Shown here one piece after another: positions 15,500 through 28,123 of a stretch of DNA of 64,000 bases. The notes beneath the pieces are model-generated. The model searched no databases. It had not been told where the DNA came from and worked only from the letters and a program-made list of their open reading frames with translations. Positions within the stretch are counted from its first letter, which is position 1, and each line of letters begins with the position of its first letter. The translations under genes and the position numbers were made by a program. Source of the DNA: Ceratodon purpureus (lineage: Eukaryota > Streptophyta > Bryopsida > Pseudoditrichales > Ditrichaceae); assembly GCA_014871385.1 (NCBI GenBank), contig CM026431.1, positions 13,669,594 to 13,733,593 on the forward strand, written 5' to 3'.

Positions 15500-16357
15500 A
15501 ATGCAGTTTGATATTCATGATCTAAGGCTTCCATTCCTTTATTCCTTTGTCCCCTGGGCGTTGGACTGTGGCTGGAATGGAACAAATAGACACTTAATTC
15601 ACGTCGGTCTTCGGAGGTGACCGAAATTTCGATTCTATTTTCATGATCTAAGTTACACATGCGCCTGTGTTTGGGAGTCCTTGTTGTGGACTTTTTGGTT
15701 TGGCCATCAACAGAGGTGGCCTTGGAATGAAGTTATCAGCTCATAGTTTTGACCATGGCCAAAATAGTACAGTTGTAATTGGAATGGATTTGTAAGTATT
15801 TGAGGTGTGATGTGGCAGACATGTCATTGCTGTGACTTGTGAGGAACTCTCGTTCTGAGAGTTTATCATACAGGGCATCTAGTTTGCTCATGATTTTTCT
15901 TTGTTGGGCCTGCCTTTTAGGGAGTGCATAATGCATAGTAAAACTGGTACTGTAAGTGTATGTGTTCAACAGTTGATATATCCCATTTCAGATTGAGGTA
16001 CTATGTTTGGAAGATACTATTGGGTTCATACAAAGATCTATGGATATTTATGTTCTATCTATGAATATCTTGCATTTGTCATGGCTTTAAGGTATGGTTC
16101 ATTGTTTTAGATAAGTTGTTTATGCTTGCAGATGGCAATGATACATCTAAAGAAATTGTATTCTTGTCATTGAGAATGTCCGTTTAATTGGATAAAAAAT
16201 TAAAAAAATAATGAAAAAAATTAATATTTTATTACAAAAGGTTCTATTTACATGGTATTAATTTGATTGAAGATCTTATAAATGTTTGTGATGTCAAAAT
16301 GATGATACATGTGATTTTAATGTTAGTAATTATGTGAAATTCTAAATAATCACCTCA
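15500..16357. other. 3' flank of the carboxypeptidase gene
   Basis: This probably holds the 3' untranslated region in its first few hundred bases. No clear AATAAA signal was seen close to the stop. No other gene is supported. Confidence 0.5.
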
Positions 16358-16716
16358 TTAACCCTTAAACGTCATTTTGATGTCTGGCCGGGCAACCCGA
16401 AATTGGATCACGGCATCTTTTGTGCTTGGGCATCATGAATAGTGCATTTTTTGAACTTGGGCATCATGAATGAACCAATCAATGATGAGCTTGCAACCTA
16501 TGTGCAACCCCTACCTACCTACCATAATCCTTTCAAAGCACAAATCACTCATACAAATTGTGAATTGAATTGTAAAATTTCACTTTGAGAATGCACAATG
16601 AGAAGGTGATTAGAATGATATAAAAAAATAAGTGAAAAGTTGAGTTCAGTATGAGCTACAGAGAAGATTCTCTGGAAACAGAGCCCCTCGGGTCGTGAAA
16701 GACGTTAAAGGGTTAA
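16358..16716. mobile_element. TTAA-bounded miniature inverted-repeat element, 359 bp
   Basis: The left end is TTAACCCTTAAACGTC (from 16358). The right end on the opposite strand is TTAACCCTTTAACGTC (ending at 16716), 15 of 16 identical. The terminal layout equals that of the element at 10506, but the interior is unrelated and GC-richer than its flanks. It has no coding frame. By its ends it is piggyBac-like and non-autonomous. Confidence 0.7.
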
Positions 16717-17524
16717 TTCTAGTTAAAATTGAGTTAGTTTCAAGTACTATAACCTTTTAATTTGAACAAATCATTTAATTTTTTTTAATATATGATATAG
16801 ATATTTCAATTTGAATGTGTGGCAAATAATACAATGTTTTCATTAGCGGAGCCTACATTAAACATGCTTATAATCTAAAATATTACAAGTTTTCAACTTG
16901 CATAGTAATTCATAACTTTCAAAAATATATTTTAACTTACGTGGTCAAATAATGTTAATCATAACATAGCTCAAATTATGTAAAATTCTTTCAATTATTA
17001 AAAAATGGCGGTTTGTTTTTCTGCAAAACCTGTCATTTTTTGGTCTTGTGTAAAAATAGGGATTTAAATGGAACTTAATACTAAATTTAGCTATTATAAC
17101 CATGAGATTTCATACTTATCTTGGCTTATAATAATGTCTCCAAATTTTGTATGTCATTTGAAAGATTATAACATACAAAGATAAGTCATATGAATTCGAC
17201 CAAAATCACAAAAGAACTAGAATGGTTCTTTTGTTCCTTTAGGAGTTAAAGAAGTTTATATTCCTAGATTTTTTTTATTAAAGCAAAGAGATTAAAAACT
17301 TACAACATTCAAAACCTTTTTTTGGTTAAATCGCACAAAAGGTGTAATAAAAATACACAAAGGTCGGACAAACACAAAGAATATGGATACAAAATCATGA
17401 TACTAAGAATGCTAATAAAGAATGAACTAAAATTGTCACTAGCTAATAGCTGCCTCTAAAAAACAATGAGGTTTCAACTTGTAATTTGTAAATGAAGCTT
17501 GAATACAGGCTTTTCCCCTGCTGG
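16717..17524. other. AT-rich spacer
   Basis: Nothing recognised between the TTAA element and the small tandem repeat in front of the F-box locus. Confidence 0.5.
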
Positions 17525-17604
17525 CCTGAACCGCAAATCACGTCTTTCCACTTCTTTCCACTTTCCTGAACCGCAATTCACGTCTTTCCACTTCTTTTCA
17601 CTTT
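17525..17604. repeat. 40-bp tandem duplication
   Basis: Two adjacent copies (17525-17564 and 17565-17604) differ at only two positions. Each contains CCTGAACCGCAA/T, TCACGTC and a TTTCCACTTCTTT tract. It lies about 0.75 kb before the first inferred leader intron of the F-box gene, so it may be part of its promoter region. Confidence 0.85.
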
Positions 17605-18341
17605 CAGGTTTACAGTACAAGACTACTGGGGATGCTCTACCAGGAGTTAATTTAGAGTTGCTCCTTTTATAGGTCAAAAGTAGCTTTTTATAGGTTTGAG
17701 AGAGAGTTTCCAAAGAGGTGAAGAGTGATAATAAAATTAGGGTCAGAAATGAGAAAAGGTTGTTTCTACTTTATATAGACTTAAGGTTAACGAGTTGTAA
17801 CTTAGAAGAACCAACAATTGACGGAACTACGCTTCCATTGACTAATCATGATGGTACTAATTTCTCACTTCTTGTTTTTGTGTCAGTGTCTCATTATTGG
17901 CCTATTTATACTTGAACACTAATTTTGGAAGATATTTTGGAGAACGACGTTCTCATGATTACAGGCTTACAGGCTTACAAGACTGCTGGGGATGCTCTCA
18001 ACACCTCACTAAACCCAAGTCTTGGCCATGATAGTTTCTTTTTCCTACTGCACTTCCGCATGAATGCCTAACGCCTTTGAGCACCGAAGCGATAACGGCT
18101 TTGGACACCGAAGCGATCAGAACGAGGTGTTCATGTCCAGTGTTCCCGATTGATAACTATGTGTTACTATGTTTCCACCCTGCAGTACTAGTCTCATGCC
18201 TAGGTGATACTCTGGCGCACATGCACAAGAATACGAACTCACTGCGCCGTGGCTGCTTCTCAAGCTTTGTGTTGCAATCGGCTTCGGAGGTCGACACTCA
18301 CACGAGCAATCTTCATTGCCGTCTGGACATCGTCTGCGAAG

Positions 18342-18994
18342 GTGAGCGCCATAGCTGGAAACCTACTCGTACTGCGCTAGCACAGAGATTTCTCTTCTCT
18401 TCTCTTGTGCGTCCTTTTTTTTTGGCTTCTGGAGCTCATTGTTGCTGTCAGTTTTTGGCCTAATTTGGTTCGTGCGAGGGTTTCATCTGTTGCATGATCG
18501 CCGCGTTATTTGTAGGGTTTGGCGTGCGTTTATGGAGCTAGACTAATTGCATTTTCAACAGGACATAATTCGTGTTGATTCATTGGAGAGACGAGTACTG
18601 CTGCTGCAGCGGACGCATGGTTTTCCTCCTGAGGTAAGTGCCGGGTGGACAATGTGGAAGCGTAGTTTATTTGGCCAGTGCTTTGTCTGTACACTAGAAC
18701 TTCAACTCGAACTTGTTCACTGATTTTCAGTCTGCTAGGCTTTGTTACGAGTCCATTTCTGTGACGAAACTTGTCGATGAATGCTTTGCTATTTTAATTG
18801 AGACATCTGCCACGGCTTTTAACTCCTTTTATTTTAGTTCGCTGGTTGCACAAGCCTTTCTTAAAACTGTAGACCTAATTTTTCAGCCTCTACTGCATTT
18901 TCAAGTCCAATCTTTATCAGGTTGCAAAGACTAGGAGTATCAATGCAACTGAGATGACCTAATTACTCTAATGTTGAAGTCGGTGTTGTTTCAG
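18342..18994 (+). other. Probable 5' leader introns of the F-box gene
   Basis: Two intron-like intervals lie in front of the F-box start codon. The first is 18342-18561 (donor AAG|GTGAGC, acceptor TTTTCAACAG). The second is 18634-18994 (donor GAG|GTAAGTG, acceptor GTTGTTTCAG). They would leave a small exon at 18562-18633 and a last leader segment at 18995-19062. The donors are close to the plant consensus and the acceptors follow T-rich tracts. This is inference from splice motifs alone. Confidence 0.5.
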
Positions 18995-19062
18995 GTGAGA
19001 GACGGCCTCAAGTTAAGAGGTGGAGATATTGACCGAGCACTTTGAGGAAGTCAGTATCCTTC

Positions 19063-20322
19063 ATGGCGAGATTGTTGGAGAATCTTCCTCCTGAGATTCT
19101 AGAGAACGTGTTGGCTTGCCTTCCTGTCCATGTCCTGTGCCGGCTTCGGCTGGTTTGTAAGAAATGGAATTATCTCATAAGTCAGCCTGAATTCGCGCCT
19201 CGGCAAGCATCGTACGTCCTTTTCACGCCAAAAGTGTTGCAAGTGAAGGCAGCTGCGACAGAAATCGGGATGGATTGGGAAGTACTGGACATGGCGGAGA
19301 ATCGGTTCTATAAATTGAGCGATTCTTTTGTTGCAAAATATATGATGCTAACCCAGGGGCACGATGGTATCTGGTTAAAGTACACAATGGCTGCCGGTGG
19401 AGGGCTCATCTATGCAGTTTACTATGGTCGGGAGGGAGTTGATCGCGAGCACCATATTGTGTGCAACCCCGTGAGCAAGGACTTCCATCGAATTAAGGAG
19501 CCCAAACCTTTTTGCTATCACGACAGTGATATTGTTGCTATGTTAGTGGACAATGCCACTAAAAGCTACAGAATTGTAACCGTTGAGCCTTATCAAGAAG
19601 ATCGAGGACTCGCGGGTAGATTGAGAAGAGGGCGAGTCTATTTATACGATTCCACAACCATGCAGTGGAGGAAGCTTTGTGAAGCACCTCCAGAAAATAA
19701 GTATCGTGCCTATTCGAGCATCTTCATGGGAGATGTTTTTTATGCTTTGTTTATGGACTATTCGGTGGCACCGAGCTGCCCGAAATTATACTCTTGTGAC
19801 ACAGAGACTGGTGTATGGAGCTATATTGATGTTAAATTGCATCCACCATCTTCTCAAAAGGATAAACTGCAGCTAGTGATGATCTTGGGTCGCTTATTCT
19901 ACGTGGAATATCATGGACTTGTATCCAGTCTTCGGCGTATTCGGCGTATTCAGAATACTCTGCGAGCCACTGATGCATCCACGATAGAGGTATCGGTTAA
20001 GGTGGGCATTTGGGAGATTCTGCTCGCCAAAAGGGAGCTGATTAATGTGACACAAATTTCGAAGATGTTGAGCATTTCGAGAATAATTCTTGATGAGCGA
20101 CCCGAGACAATATTGCGTGATCACGCGATTGCAGTTGGATGTGAAGACTCTATACTCATTTCATCTTTGGCTCACCGATGGAAATTTGACTTGTTGAAGA
20201 ATTCTTGGTATGAAATGCCGGACAACACTGATCACATGCAAGGCACACGGGAAGGCACTGCAATTTGTCATGGCATTTGTGCTGGTCTCGTGCATCTCGA
20301 CTTGAGAGAAATGAGCCACTGA
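19063..20322 (+). CDS. F-box protein, 419 aa, intronless coding region
   Basis: The frame starts at the ATG at 19063 (MARLLENLPPE) and ends at TGA 20320-20322. A non-ATG extension upstream was not used, because the F-box follows directly from this ATG. Residues about 4-40 form the F-box: LENLPPEILENVLACLPV followed by LCRLRLVCKKWNYLIS, with the usual Leu-Pro, Val-Cys-Lys-x-Trp and Leu-Ile positions. The remaining 370 or so residues have alternating hydrophobic strands and WxxL/VYLYD-like blocks, as in plant F-box proteins with a kelch or F-box-associated beta-propeller, but I see no textbook kelch repeats. Such proteins join SKP1 and cullin-1 in an SCF ubiquitin ligase and pick substrates with the C-terminal domain. 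The substrate cannot be told. No coding introns are needed. The 5' leader appears spliced. F-box confidence is high; subfamily is open. Confidence 0.9.
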   Translation: MARLLENLPPEILENVLACLPVHVLCRLRLVCKKWNYLISQPEFAPRQASYVLFTPKVLQVKAAATEIGMDWEVLDMAENRFYKLSDSFVAKYMMLTQGHDGIWLKYTMAAGGGLIYAVYYGREGVDREHHIVCNPVSKDFHRIKEPKPFCYHDSDIVAMLVDNATKSYRIVTVEPYQEDRGLAGRLRRGRVYLYDSTTMQWRKLCEAPPENKYRAYSSIFMGDVFYALFMDYSVAPSCPKLYSCDTETGVWSYIDVKLHPPSSQKDKLQLVMILGRLFYVEYHGLVSSLRRIRRIQNTLRATDASTIEVSVKVGIWEILLAKRELINVTQISKMLSISRIILDERPETILRDHAIAVGCEDSILISSLAHRWKFDLLKNSWYEMPDNTDHMQGTREGTAICHGICAGLVHLDLREMSH

Positions 20323-20740
20323 AAAATTGGCGGTACGATAGTTGTTTAATTGAAGACTTGTGAAAGGTTTGGGTATGGTATTATGGCTCGACTTTTGTCC
20401 CATTGAACCCCCAGCTTCTGTAGACATCATTGAAGTAAAGAGCAAAGAAAATTTGTACATAGTGTGTGCATTATGTGCAGTACATAGGTTTGCAAATAGT
20501 TAAATGGACGGAGCAGGATACAAGGGGGTTGAATTGAGTCACTCCTTTGTGTTAACTGAGTAGCAGGGAGAAAATACTGTAGGTCGTAGGATATGCTTTA
20601 ATACGGGAATGTGAGGCGATGAAGCTGTATTTTCCTCTTGTGGAAATTGAAATGGTTTATGAAATCACTGGGTCATCCATATTTTCATGTATGTAGAGAG
20701 ATCTGCCATGATGCAGGGAACTCAGAAGACCTGTCCGTCT
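20323..20740. other. 3' flank of the F-box gene
   Basis: This probably contains the 3' untranslated region. There is no clear polyadenylation hexamer and no other feature. Confidence 0.4.
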
Positions 20741-20744
20741 GACC

Positions 20745-21135
20745 GTGAGATTCGATTCTCGAATTAGTTACGACCCTATGAGAATTCGATCCAAAGCAGC
20801 ACTAATTGCAGCTCAACTGGACCTCATTAGTGCAATCACTATTTCAAGCTCCATCGACAACTCTGCACTAATTTACAATACAGAATTTCGATTGCGTAGT
20901 AGAAGAGTACAAGTGAATTGGACTTTGAGAAGGCAGGAGCACAAGTCTAGATCAACGGCACCAAAGTTGTGGTAAATGCGGAGCCTGGAAGGTCTAAGTT
21001 CCGAATCGAAATCAACGAGGCTCGGTTTGGGGCTGCGACCGAGGAGGTCGTAGATCTTGGGATATGGTTACTTTTCATTCCGCTATGTTCCAGCGCTTTA
21101 CTGTTGCTTCTGTTGCTACAGTATCTACATTAGCT
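20745..21135 (+). pseudogene. Coding-like fragment, possibly a decayed thioredoxin-like Rdx (SelT/SelW/SelH) gene
   Basis: In the +1-shifted frame after about 20954 the DNA reads INGTKVVVNAEPGRSKF and then RIEINEARFGAATEEVVDLG. The pattern K-V-x-V-N-x-E-x-x-R-x-x-F-x-I-x-I recalls the middle of plant Rdx-family (SelT/SelW/SelH) proteins. Just upstream, a neighbouring frame reads EYK, a stop, then ELDFEKAGAQV and another stop, so the match is broken by stops and at least one frameshift. The CxxC/CxxU motif expected in a live member is not visible. The similarity is from memory of family patterns and is weak. It could also be an exon of an unrelated gene or chance. Confidence 0.3.
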
Positions 21136-21936
21136 TCGGTTACAACTGTTGCAACAATTGATTCGGTTGCTTCCTGCTCTGCTGCTGTCATGTCGATGCT
21201 GTAAGGGTATGATCAGCAGCAAGGTCAGGATTGTCATCCGAGTGGCAGCATCCTCTTGCGTGGTGAGCCGTGGTAAGAAATTTTCTCTTTGTACATCTAG
21301 TTTCGGATTTGATTCCAGGTTAGTTTCACACTTTGTAATCTGTTTTGCAAAACAAGGTTCGTTTCATTAGGCAGTTGGACTAGTAGACTTTGTGTGAATT
21401 TCGGACATTCCGGTGTCTCCTGGTGTCCTTCGGATGGAGTTAATCATTTGTTGAGGATCGCGCAGAGTCCACAGCTTCGATTTGAAAATGATCTATAATT
21501 GCATTGTGGTCAATCTATAGTTGCATACTGTAATAAACATGTGATGTAATGATGGTGAACTTGCCGATAGTAGGGTCAATATTCGTATAGATGACAGACT
21601 CAGAATGACTTTGAACTTTGAAGGAGTGGGAGAACACCATGAAGAATGCTCTTACAAAAATTGAGTTTACTGAAACGCGGGGTATTAATGCAAAGAACGA
21701 ATTGCACAACCTAATAGGGTTTTACACAGGTACATGTTGCTTGCTCCAATTCGCACATTCAACATTTATGCTCTTAGATTAATCTGGAAAATTTCTGTTC
21801 CAAATTGCATTAAGAAATTATATAAGAGATTTAAATAAAACTTAATTTCTTTCACCAGCATCTACGTTCGATATGTTGACTAAGAGCTTTGATTGGTCTA
21901 TCGATCGATACTAGGGTGATAGCTTCGAAGATTCCG

Positions 21937-22143
21937 ATGATGAAGCGAAAGGGAGCTCGTTTCGACTACAAAGACCTTGCTGGAGTAGAAGAGGGAATCA
22001 GAGATGAGAACACGAAATAAACTTCGAAGCATGAGCCGAGGAGAAACGGCGTTGTCAAGTGGTGGACGACATTATTCGTGTGTGTCTTCTCCCTCATAAT
22101 ACTTAGTTTAACACTTCATTTTCTAGTGAAACAGATCGCTTGA
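21937..22143 (+). pseudogene. Short frame with one internal stop and a transmembrane segment
   Basis: From ATG 21937 the frame encodes 27 polar residues, hits TAA at 22018-22020, then stays open in the same frame for about 40 codons to TGA 22141-22143. The second half has NGVVKWWTTLF and a strongly hydrophobic stretch ending LHFLV, a plausible single membrane span. I do not recognise it. It may be a decayed small membrane protein gene or part of a spliced transcript; chance is also possible. Confidence 0.2.
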
Positions 22144-25100
22144 GAAGAATGCCAATTTCTAGTGGCCCTGGCGTACAACTTTTTCGTGAAGAGGACTTGG
22201 TGCCCTTTCAAGTTCTTGGTTTCTACTATGGAATTGGTTTAGGGTTCACAATGGAAAACACATTAGATGATTACTCTCTGTTATCCGTACTTGTTTGATT
22301 ATATGATAAGATATAATTAATCATGTCTTTAAAATGTCTCAGTGCATGCTCCAAGCCCTAAAATATTTCCTCGAAGTCACTAAATTGACCTTGCCTCTCC
22401 GAGCTTGCATCTGCTTTTGGGGTATTCTTAGCTCGATTTGCTTCAGGTCTCGAGGGCCAGGAGAGTTTTGGAGCGCGTATGAACAGCAGTTACGAGAAAC
22501 TATGATGTTTGGAGAAGGAGAAGGAGAAGAGAATGTCAAGAGTTTCGCTTTGACCACGTCGTTGCTTCATCTCCGCACATGGGCATCGCCTATGCTGGCG
22601 CTTTGGTGCAGTTTTCAGGTAATTGATTGTTGGTATTTCGTTGCAAGTTTGGAATTGTTCTAATAGCTTTGCATGGTGAAGTTAACTTCTACCAACTACG
22701 GGGTAGCGATTGATGGAAACTCAAACTGTGTCGATTGAGAGGGAGAGGCGCAGTTTTGAACTCCTTTTAGATTTCTCACTGCTGAGAAATTGTGCAAATT
22801 ATATTTCCTTTAGGATTTAGCGTCAGAAGTATAATCTTCTTTTGTTCACCATGGTTGCAGGGTCTTAAGATTCTACATTACCTCCAAACATCAGTGGGTA
22901 TTCTATTTGTTCCTAGGTAAGTTTTCGTGATGGCTTGTGCTGTTATGGTCTTGTGTGGCATGTGGATTTTTCGAAAGGAGAACAGGCGTTTTTGCTTAAC
23001 TTTATAAGCGTGTTGAGGATAATTGTCAACGGTCGATAGAATAATTTATAAGTCGATTGGCAGAGTGTGCAGCTGATGCTATTGACGAGCTATGGATGAT
23101 GTGGGAAGAATTGCCATGACGAGCAGCATTGTAACATGATCTTCATCACTGCATTGGGATACCTCTGCACCAACTGATCGAAGCTATCAACCATGTATGG
23201 TCCATGTCCGCTGCCTGGGTAATTGCTCCATTCTCATCTCTCTTTCAACCCTGTCGCGCCAGTTTGCTTAATTTATCTCTATATTCAATTGTACAGGCAT
23301 GTGACCGGATATACGATTGCATCAAATGTATTAAGGTGTACCCTGGCATACCAAGATATGTTGTTCATTGAGGTTGATATTGTCTTGTTTGTGTTCTTGA
23401 GAACTGGTATGATATAGCATTTTAGGTTTGCAAATTTCTGTTTTTGTTCTTCACAATCAATTGTAAAGAAGTGCTTCGATCCTTACAAGAATCTAGCTGT
23501 TGATTACTCTTCCTCAAATAACCAGTTTGGGTGTTTATCTGCCCTCTAAGGAAATGGGAAAGAGCCTCAACTTCCAAATGCTGCTTTGGTGGCGCTAGTT
23601 TGGTGCAGAGCACATCATCTTCCAAGGTAAGTATTACAGAGCTGCATTGTTGTAGAATTAAATCATGTGCTTTAATTTGACACGTAATAACACAACAAGC
23701 TTGCAAATACTAAACCAAGGCTTCTTAACTTGGCCATACTTGGGCAAGTTAGTGCTAGTGCTTTCCTATGGAGTGTCCATCTGTAGTGTCCTACTACCCA
23801 CCTTTGCAAGTTACCTTGTTTAAATTGATTACTTATCAAGTGTTCATCACGAGTATACCCACTTGTGATTGGTACATGTCAGTACAGACCCTAAACCATA
23901 AAATGGAAATATTATGTAGTTTGGAAGTAGTGTGAACAACAGTAATCAACCGAATAGTACATTTGTTGATCTGAGCATTTATTTCATTTGTTTATGAAAA
24001 CGATAACAAATTCAAACGTGTGAGAATCACAATTAAGTAGGTTGAAGTGGAATCATATAGGTATGCAGGACATATCAGATATATGGTTGCTAAAATGAAA
24101 ATCTAAACAGCATTTCTCCTCAGGGAAGGACCTCTGGTTCTCAGAAGTCCAAGAGCATATCAATGTCTTTATTAGACACAGTTGGTAGGTGGTGCAGACT
24201 GTTGGGGTCCATACTTGTCATGTACTATCCCCGTTCACTTTTTAATTCAGGTTAAGCGATTCAATTGAACAGATACACGACACAAGATGAGCTGTTTGGA
24301 TGATTGATGCCGGGCTACTATGTGAGCATCGCGAGAGCTACACGAGTGGTGTTTGTACTGCCCCAGAACGTCTTGGACAGCTCTGAATAGAAGCAAGCAT
24401 GAGTAGGTAACAAAGGACCGTGAAAGTCTGTGCCTTTGTATCTGGAAGTTGCTAATGGAGAAATAGGCTTGTCTATTTATGTTCCCACTTTGTAAACAGT
24501 GGGTCCTTGTACTTAAAATGCTGTTTTTCTCTGCAACATTGGATTCCTGTGTCCTTCCGGTTCCACTCTTGGCAAGCTCTACTCCAGATACGTCGTCCGT
24601 TCCACATGTATTAGTAATTTTGTAGAAGTACTATTATACTAGCTCTGAAACTTGATAATGTCGTAAGTGATGTCGTGCCTTTTGGAGGCTCTGTGCGGGT
24701 GAGGGCGATGAAATGGACCAGATTACTTTCCAAGAAATCAATCCAAGGTTTAGGTGCATGGGGATGCTATGAGGCTGTACTGTCCAGTCTCATACTATAG
24801 CCCACAAATCATCATTCAGCTAACGTCGTAAATCATCATTTAGTAAACCCTCCAGGCCATTAAGAATTCGGAATCTGCAACTCCGCCACGTACAATTTGA
24901 CCTCCTTTTCGTTACAGTATCTGCATGCACTCGATGTACTTACTGTTTTAGATAAAAAGAGGGAATTGGAATTCGAATAAGGGTGAAGGGTGAGGTAGCG
25001 GCTGTCATTCTGCTGAGCTTTTTCTTTCTTATCAATAATGATTTGGAAGGCAGTTTGCAGGTGCATGATAGTACACAGTGGATGAAGCAGGATGATTCCT

Positions 25101-25300
25101 CAAGCCCCCAGAAGGTATGTAAAACACAGGAAAGGATGATTGATCGCGTCTCAAGGGAAGGGAACCTGTGTGGGCCTCAAACATGAGACAATAAGAGGCT
25201 TTTGGCATGAGAAAAGCAGGAAGCGTGGGGCCGTGGAGGCATTTGACCTGTGGGGGAGAGTATAGTGTACATTGGGGAGAGCGAGGCACCCCCCCTCTAG
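22144..25300. other. Unassigned moderately GC-rich region with splice-like motifs
   Basis: Open frames of 60-110 codons occur, but none carries a known domain. One interval, 22861-22916, is bordered by TTGCAG and GTAAGT and would join in frame to the open frame ending at CAG|GT near 22620. The chain then runs into stops, so I do not call a gene. This could be a non-coding transcript or decayed gene. Confidence 0.35.
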
Positions 25301-28123
25301 CCTCTAGCCTTCACTCTTGTAGCTCTTTTTCATCACCGTTCTAAATGAGGTGCCGAAATTCCCTCACTCAGAAACAAGCCAAAGCCAACGGATGAGCAGG
25401 TTTTGAATGGATTTCTTAATCTATCTAGTTTCGCGACGTTGTTTGATTCTATGTGATCCATCGCATGGAATCCTCTGGGTTTTTTCCCCCAGCTTGTACA
25501 GCAACAGTTATAATATTGCCCAGGAAACAGAGTAGGCCCGGGTACAGGAAGGTGAGCACACCTTTGTAACTTGGCTCATACAGAGTTCGTTGAATAGTGG
25601 GAAATGGGATGCTCCAGCCCAAGTTAACAGATGCATATTTAACTGTATTCAATATCTGTGATAAGTAATTGGATTCAATGTGTTTGAAATATTAGGCTTG
25701 AGTACATGATTGCTTGTGGAAGATAAACTTTTCTGAAAGTGAAATATGCAATGGCTGGGCAATATTATAACTGTTGCTGGAATGCAATGGCTAACATGTT
25801 AAAATTATTACCATCAATTTTGAGAAACAAGTAACATAAGAAGTTGATACATGATTACATCCAATTAAGGAAGAGGTAATGATCTGTTTTAAAAATGTGC
25901 TTTGTCTATTGAGAACCTCATATTATTTATCAGTTTTTGGCAAGTTGTCCAATTGTATGACAAGTGTTTAAATATGATAGAGTATCTCCACTCTATTGTA
26001 GTTTTCTTTACAAGAGGCAGTTACAACAACAGGACTTGGAAGTAGTCAGGGGAGAGGAGCAAGTTAGTAACCCCACATGCATACATCCATGTCAATCCAA
26101 ACTGCAACTTCACTATCTTGTACCAACCAAAGTTGTTTCTCACAAATCCTTCCACCAAAAATAGTTGTTTGCTACATGTACCATTGACATAACTTGTCAT
26201 ATACTTTGTCGGAGCTTCCAACATCTACCAACACTAGAAACCAAGGTTATCAGTGGTTGTTGGAGGTTGTTCCACCCTTGCTATCAGAGAAGAGTCGCAC
26301 AAATAAACAACCTCTAACAATTTAAGGAAAGCATTTACCTTACCATCTGCAATGAGAAAATCCATGCAATTGATTCTTGTTGATAATTCTCTCTACATTT
26401 TAGCAAAGAGGAGTCAATGGAGCAGTGTTAGTTACATCAGATGTGAGTTCTTATTCCTTGATACTGCTCGGTGATGAATTGTATGGGGTGATGGACTGAA
26501 ATTGAAAATGCAAAAAACAGGCATTTTGCCAAGGAGTGCCTAATAGCATTTTCCGAGTGTTAGAATGTCAACAATGAAAGGATGGATCCATGAAGGAATG
26601 CATGCAAAATAGTACTATTGTGAGGATGAGGGGAGGAGGGGGGTGGCACAAGCTGCCAAAACTGAAAATGATGAGTGGCCATCACAAGGGCCCCACTCAA
26701 CCGCATTCCATTGTATGATAGTACTTGTTAATCATTCCCCATAAACTGAGTTTACAAATAGTCCCTATTTCTCTATCACACACTAACAATTGGGGGAGTT
26801 GGGCCATTGAGGTAGACTAGACAACAACATTATCCAGGTCTTAAAAAAAACTCTGCTTCTGTATACACTTGCAAAGATTCAGCAATAGGCCCTCCGACTC
26901 CCTATCATGTGGCTCACAGTTTAGTTGCATTTGTGTTCTTCACTTTGGAATCATCAAATACTAATACGAGTTTGTGCATCACAAGAGTTCATTTACATGA
27001 TAACATTCTCCTATAAAGGGTAAAACTGCCCATAACAAACACTTTCCCACTCTAGTCTCCAACTTTGCATGGCATTTATATCAAATACTAAAATGAATGC
27101 CATGCAAAGGCAAAGACACAAATGGAAAATTACATTGATTGGAATAATATCGTAATAAATGGAACAAGCCAATTAACATCTAAAATCCCCGAAATGTTTT
27201 TCAACAAAAACATTATAAAATTGTCATTCCTAAAAGCAAGGAATGAAAAAAACTAGAAAATAAAAAATAAAAAAATCCTTGCATCTCTAATCGTAGGATT
27301 TTGTCTATGATTACTACAAAAATTATGCATATAACATTTCATCAAATTTGACCGCACAGATTGAAGGATTTTGGAGTTAAAAGAATTTTTTATATATCTT
27401 AACCAAACATGATTAGCATATTTGTGAAAAAAATTTAAATATAGCTCACTGATATGGCAAAATTTCTAGAGCACCCCGAAGAGTAAAAAAAAATGTTTTA
27501 GGCACCATGAGTATGTTTTTTGTTATAAAAACAAATTAAAAATTTACATTCTCAAAAAGCTTTTGTGATTCCCTACATTTACCAAAAATTATAAAAATTT
27601 CATTTTATGGACATTGTAGGTATGTGCCTAAAATCTTAAAAAGCTCAATTGTGGACAATTGTCCTTTGCAAATTAATAAGCTAGAGTCACACATACATAT
27701 ACAGATCTTGTTTTCAATACAACAAATACCACTACAAATTTATACCTCAAAAACTATTGGATTAAAAACATAACAAAAAAGTCCTTTTTTGAATTTGGGG
27801 TATTTATATAATCCATGATAAGAAGCCTTTCTTAGCAAAAATAACATTAACTACACATATATGATTTTTTACTAAACCATTCCTTAAATTAAATATGGTT
27901 CACCTATAGAAAAAATAATCATTGAAAGATAAGCAATTACTAGATAAAACATGGAAAGACATTCTAAATTGATTTAAATGGATTTTTGAGATATTATAAA
28001 ATTATAAATAGAAATAAATTAATATCAAAAATTGCCTTAAAATTTTATATACTAAAGTATGCTAGTTATTTACTCCAAAAAAGTTTTAACTACTGAGGTG
28101 AACTTTAAAAACTTTAATTTTTC
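25301..28123. other. AT-rich spacer
   Basis: No gene and no clear element. Frames are short and overlapping. Base composition becomes steadily more AT-rich to the right. Confidence 0.55.

Noticed and set aside
24983..25186. Open frame with a hydrophobic start resembling a small secreted peptide, followed by a good splice donor
   Set aside because: It begins with GTG, has no in-frame ATG after the upstream stop, and shows no recognisable mature peptide.
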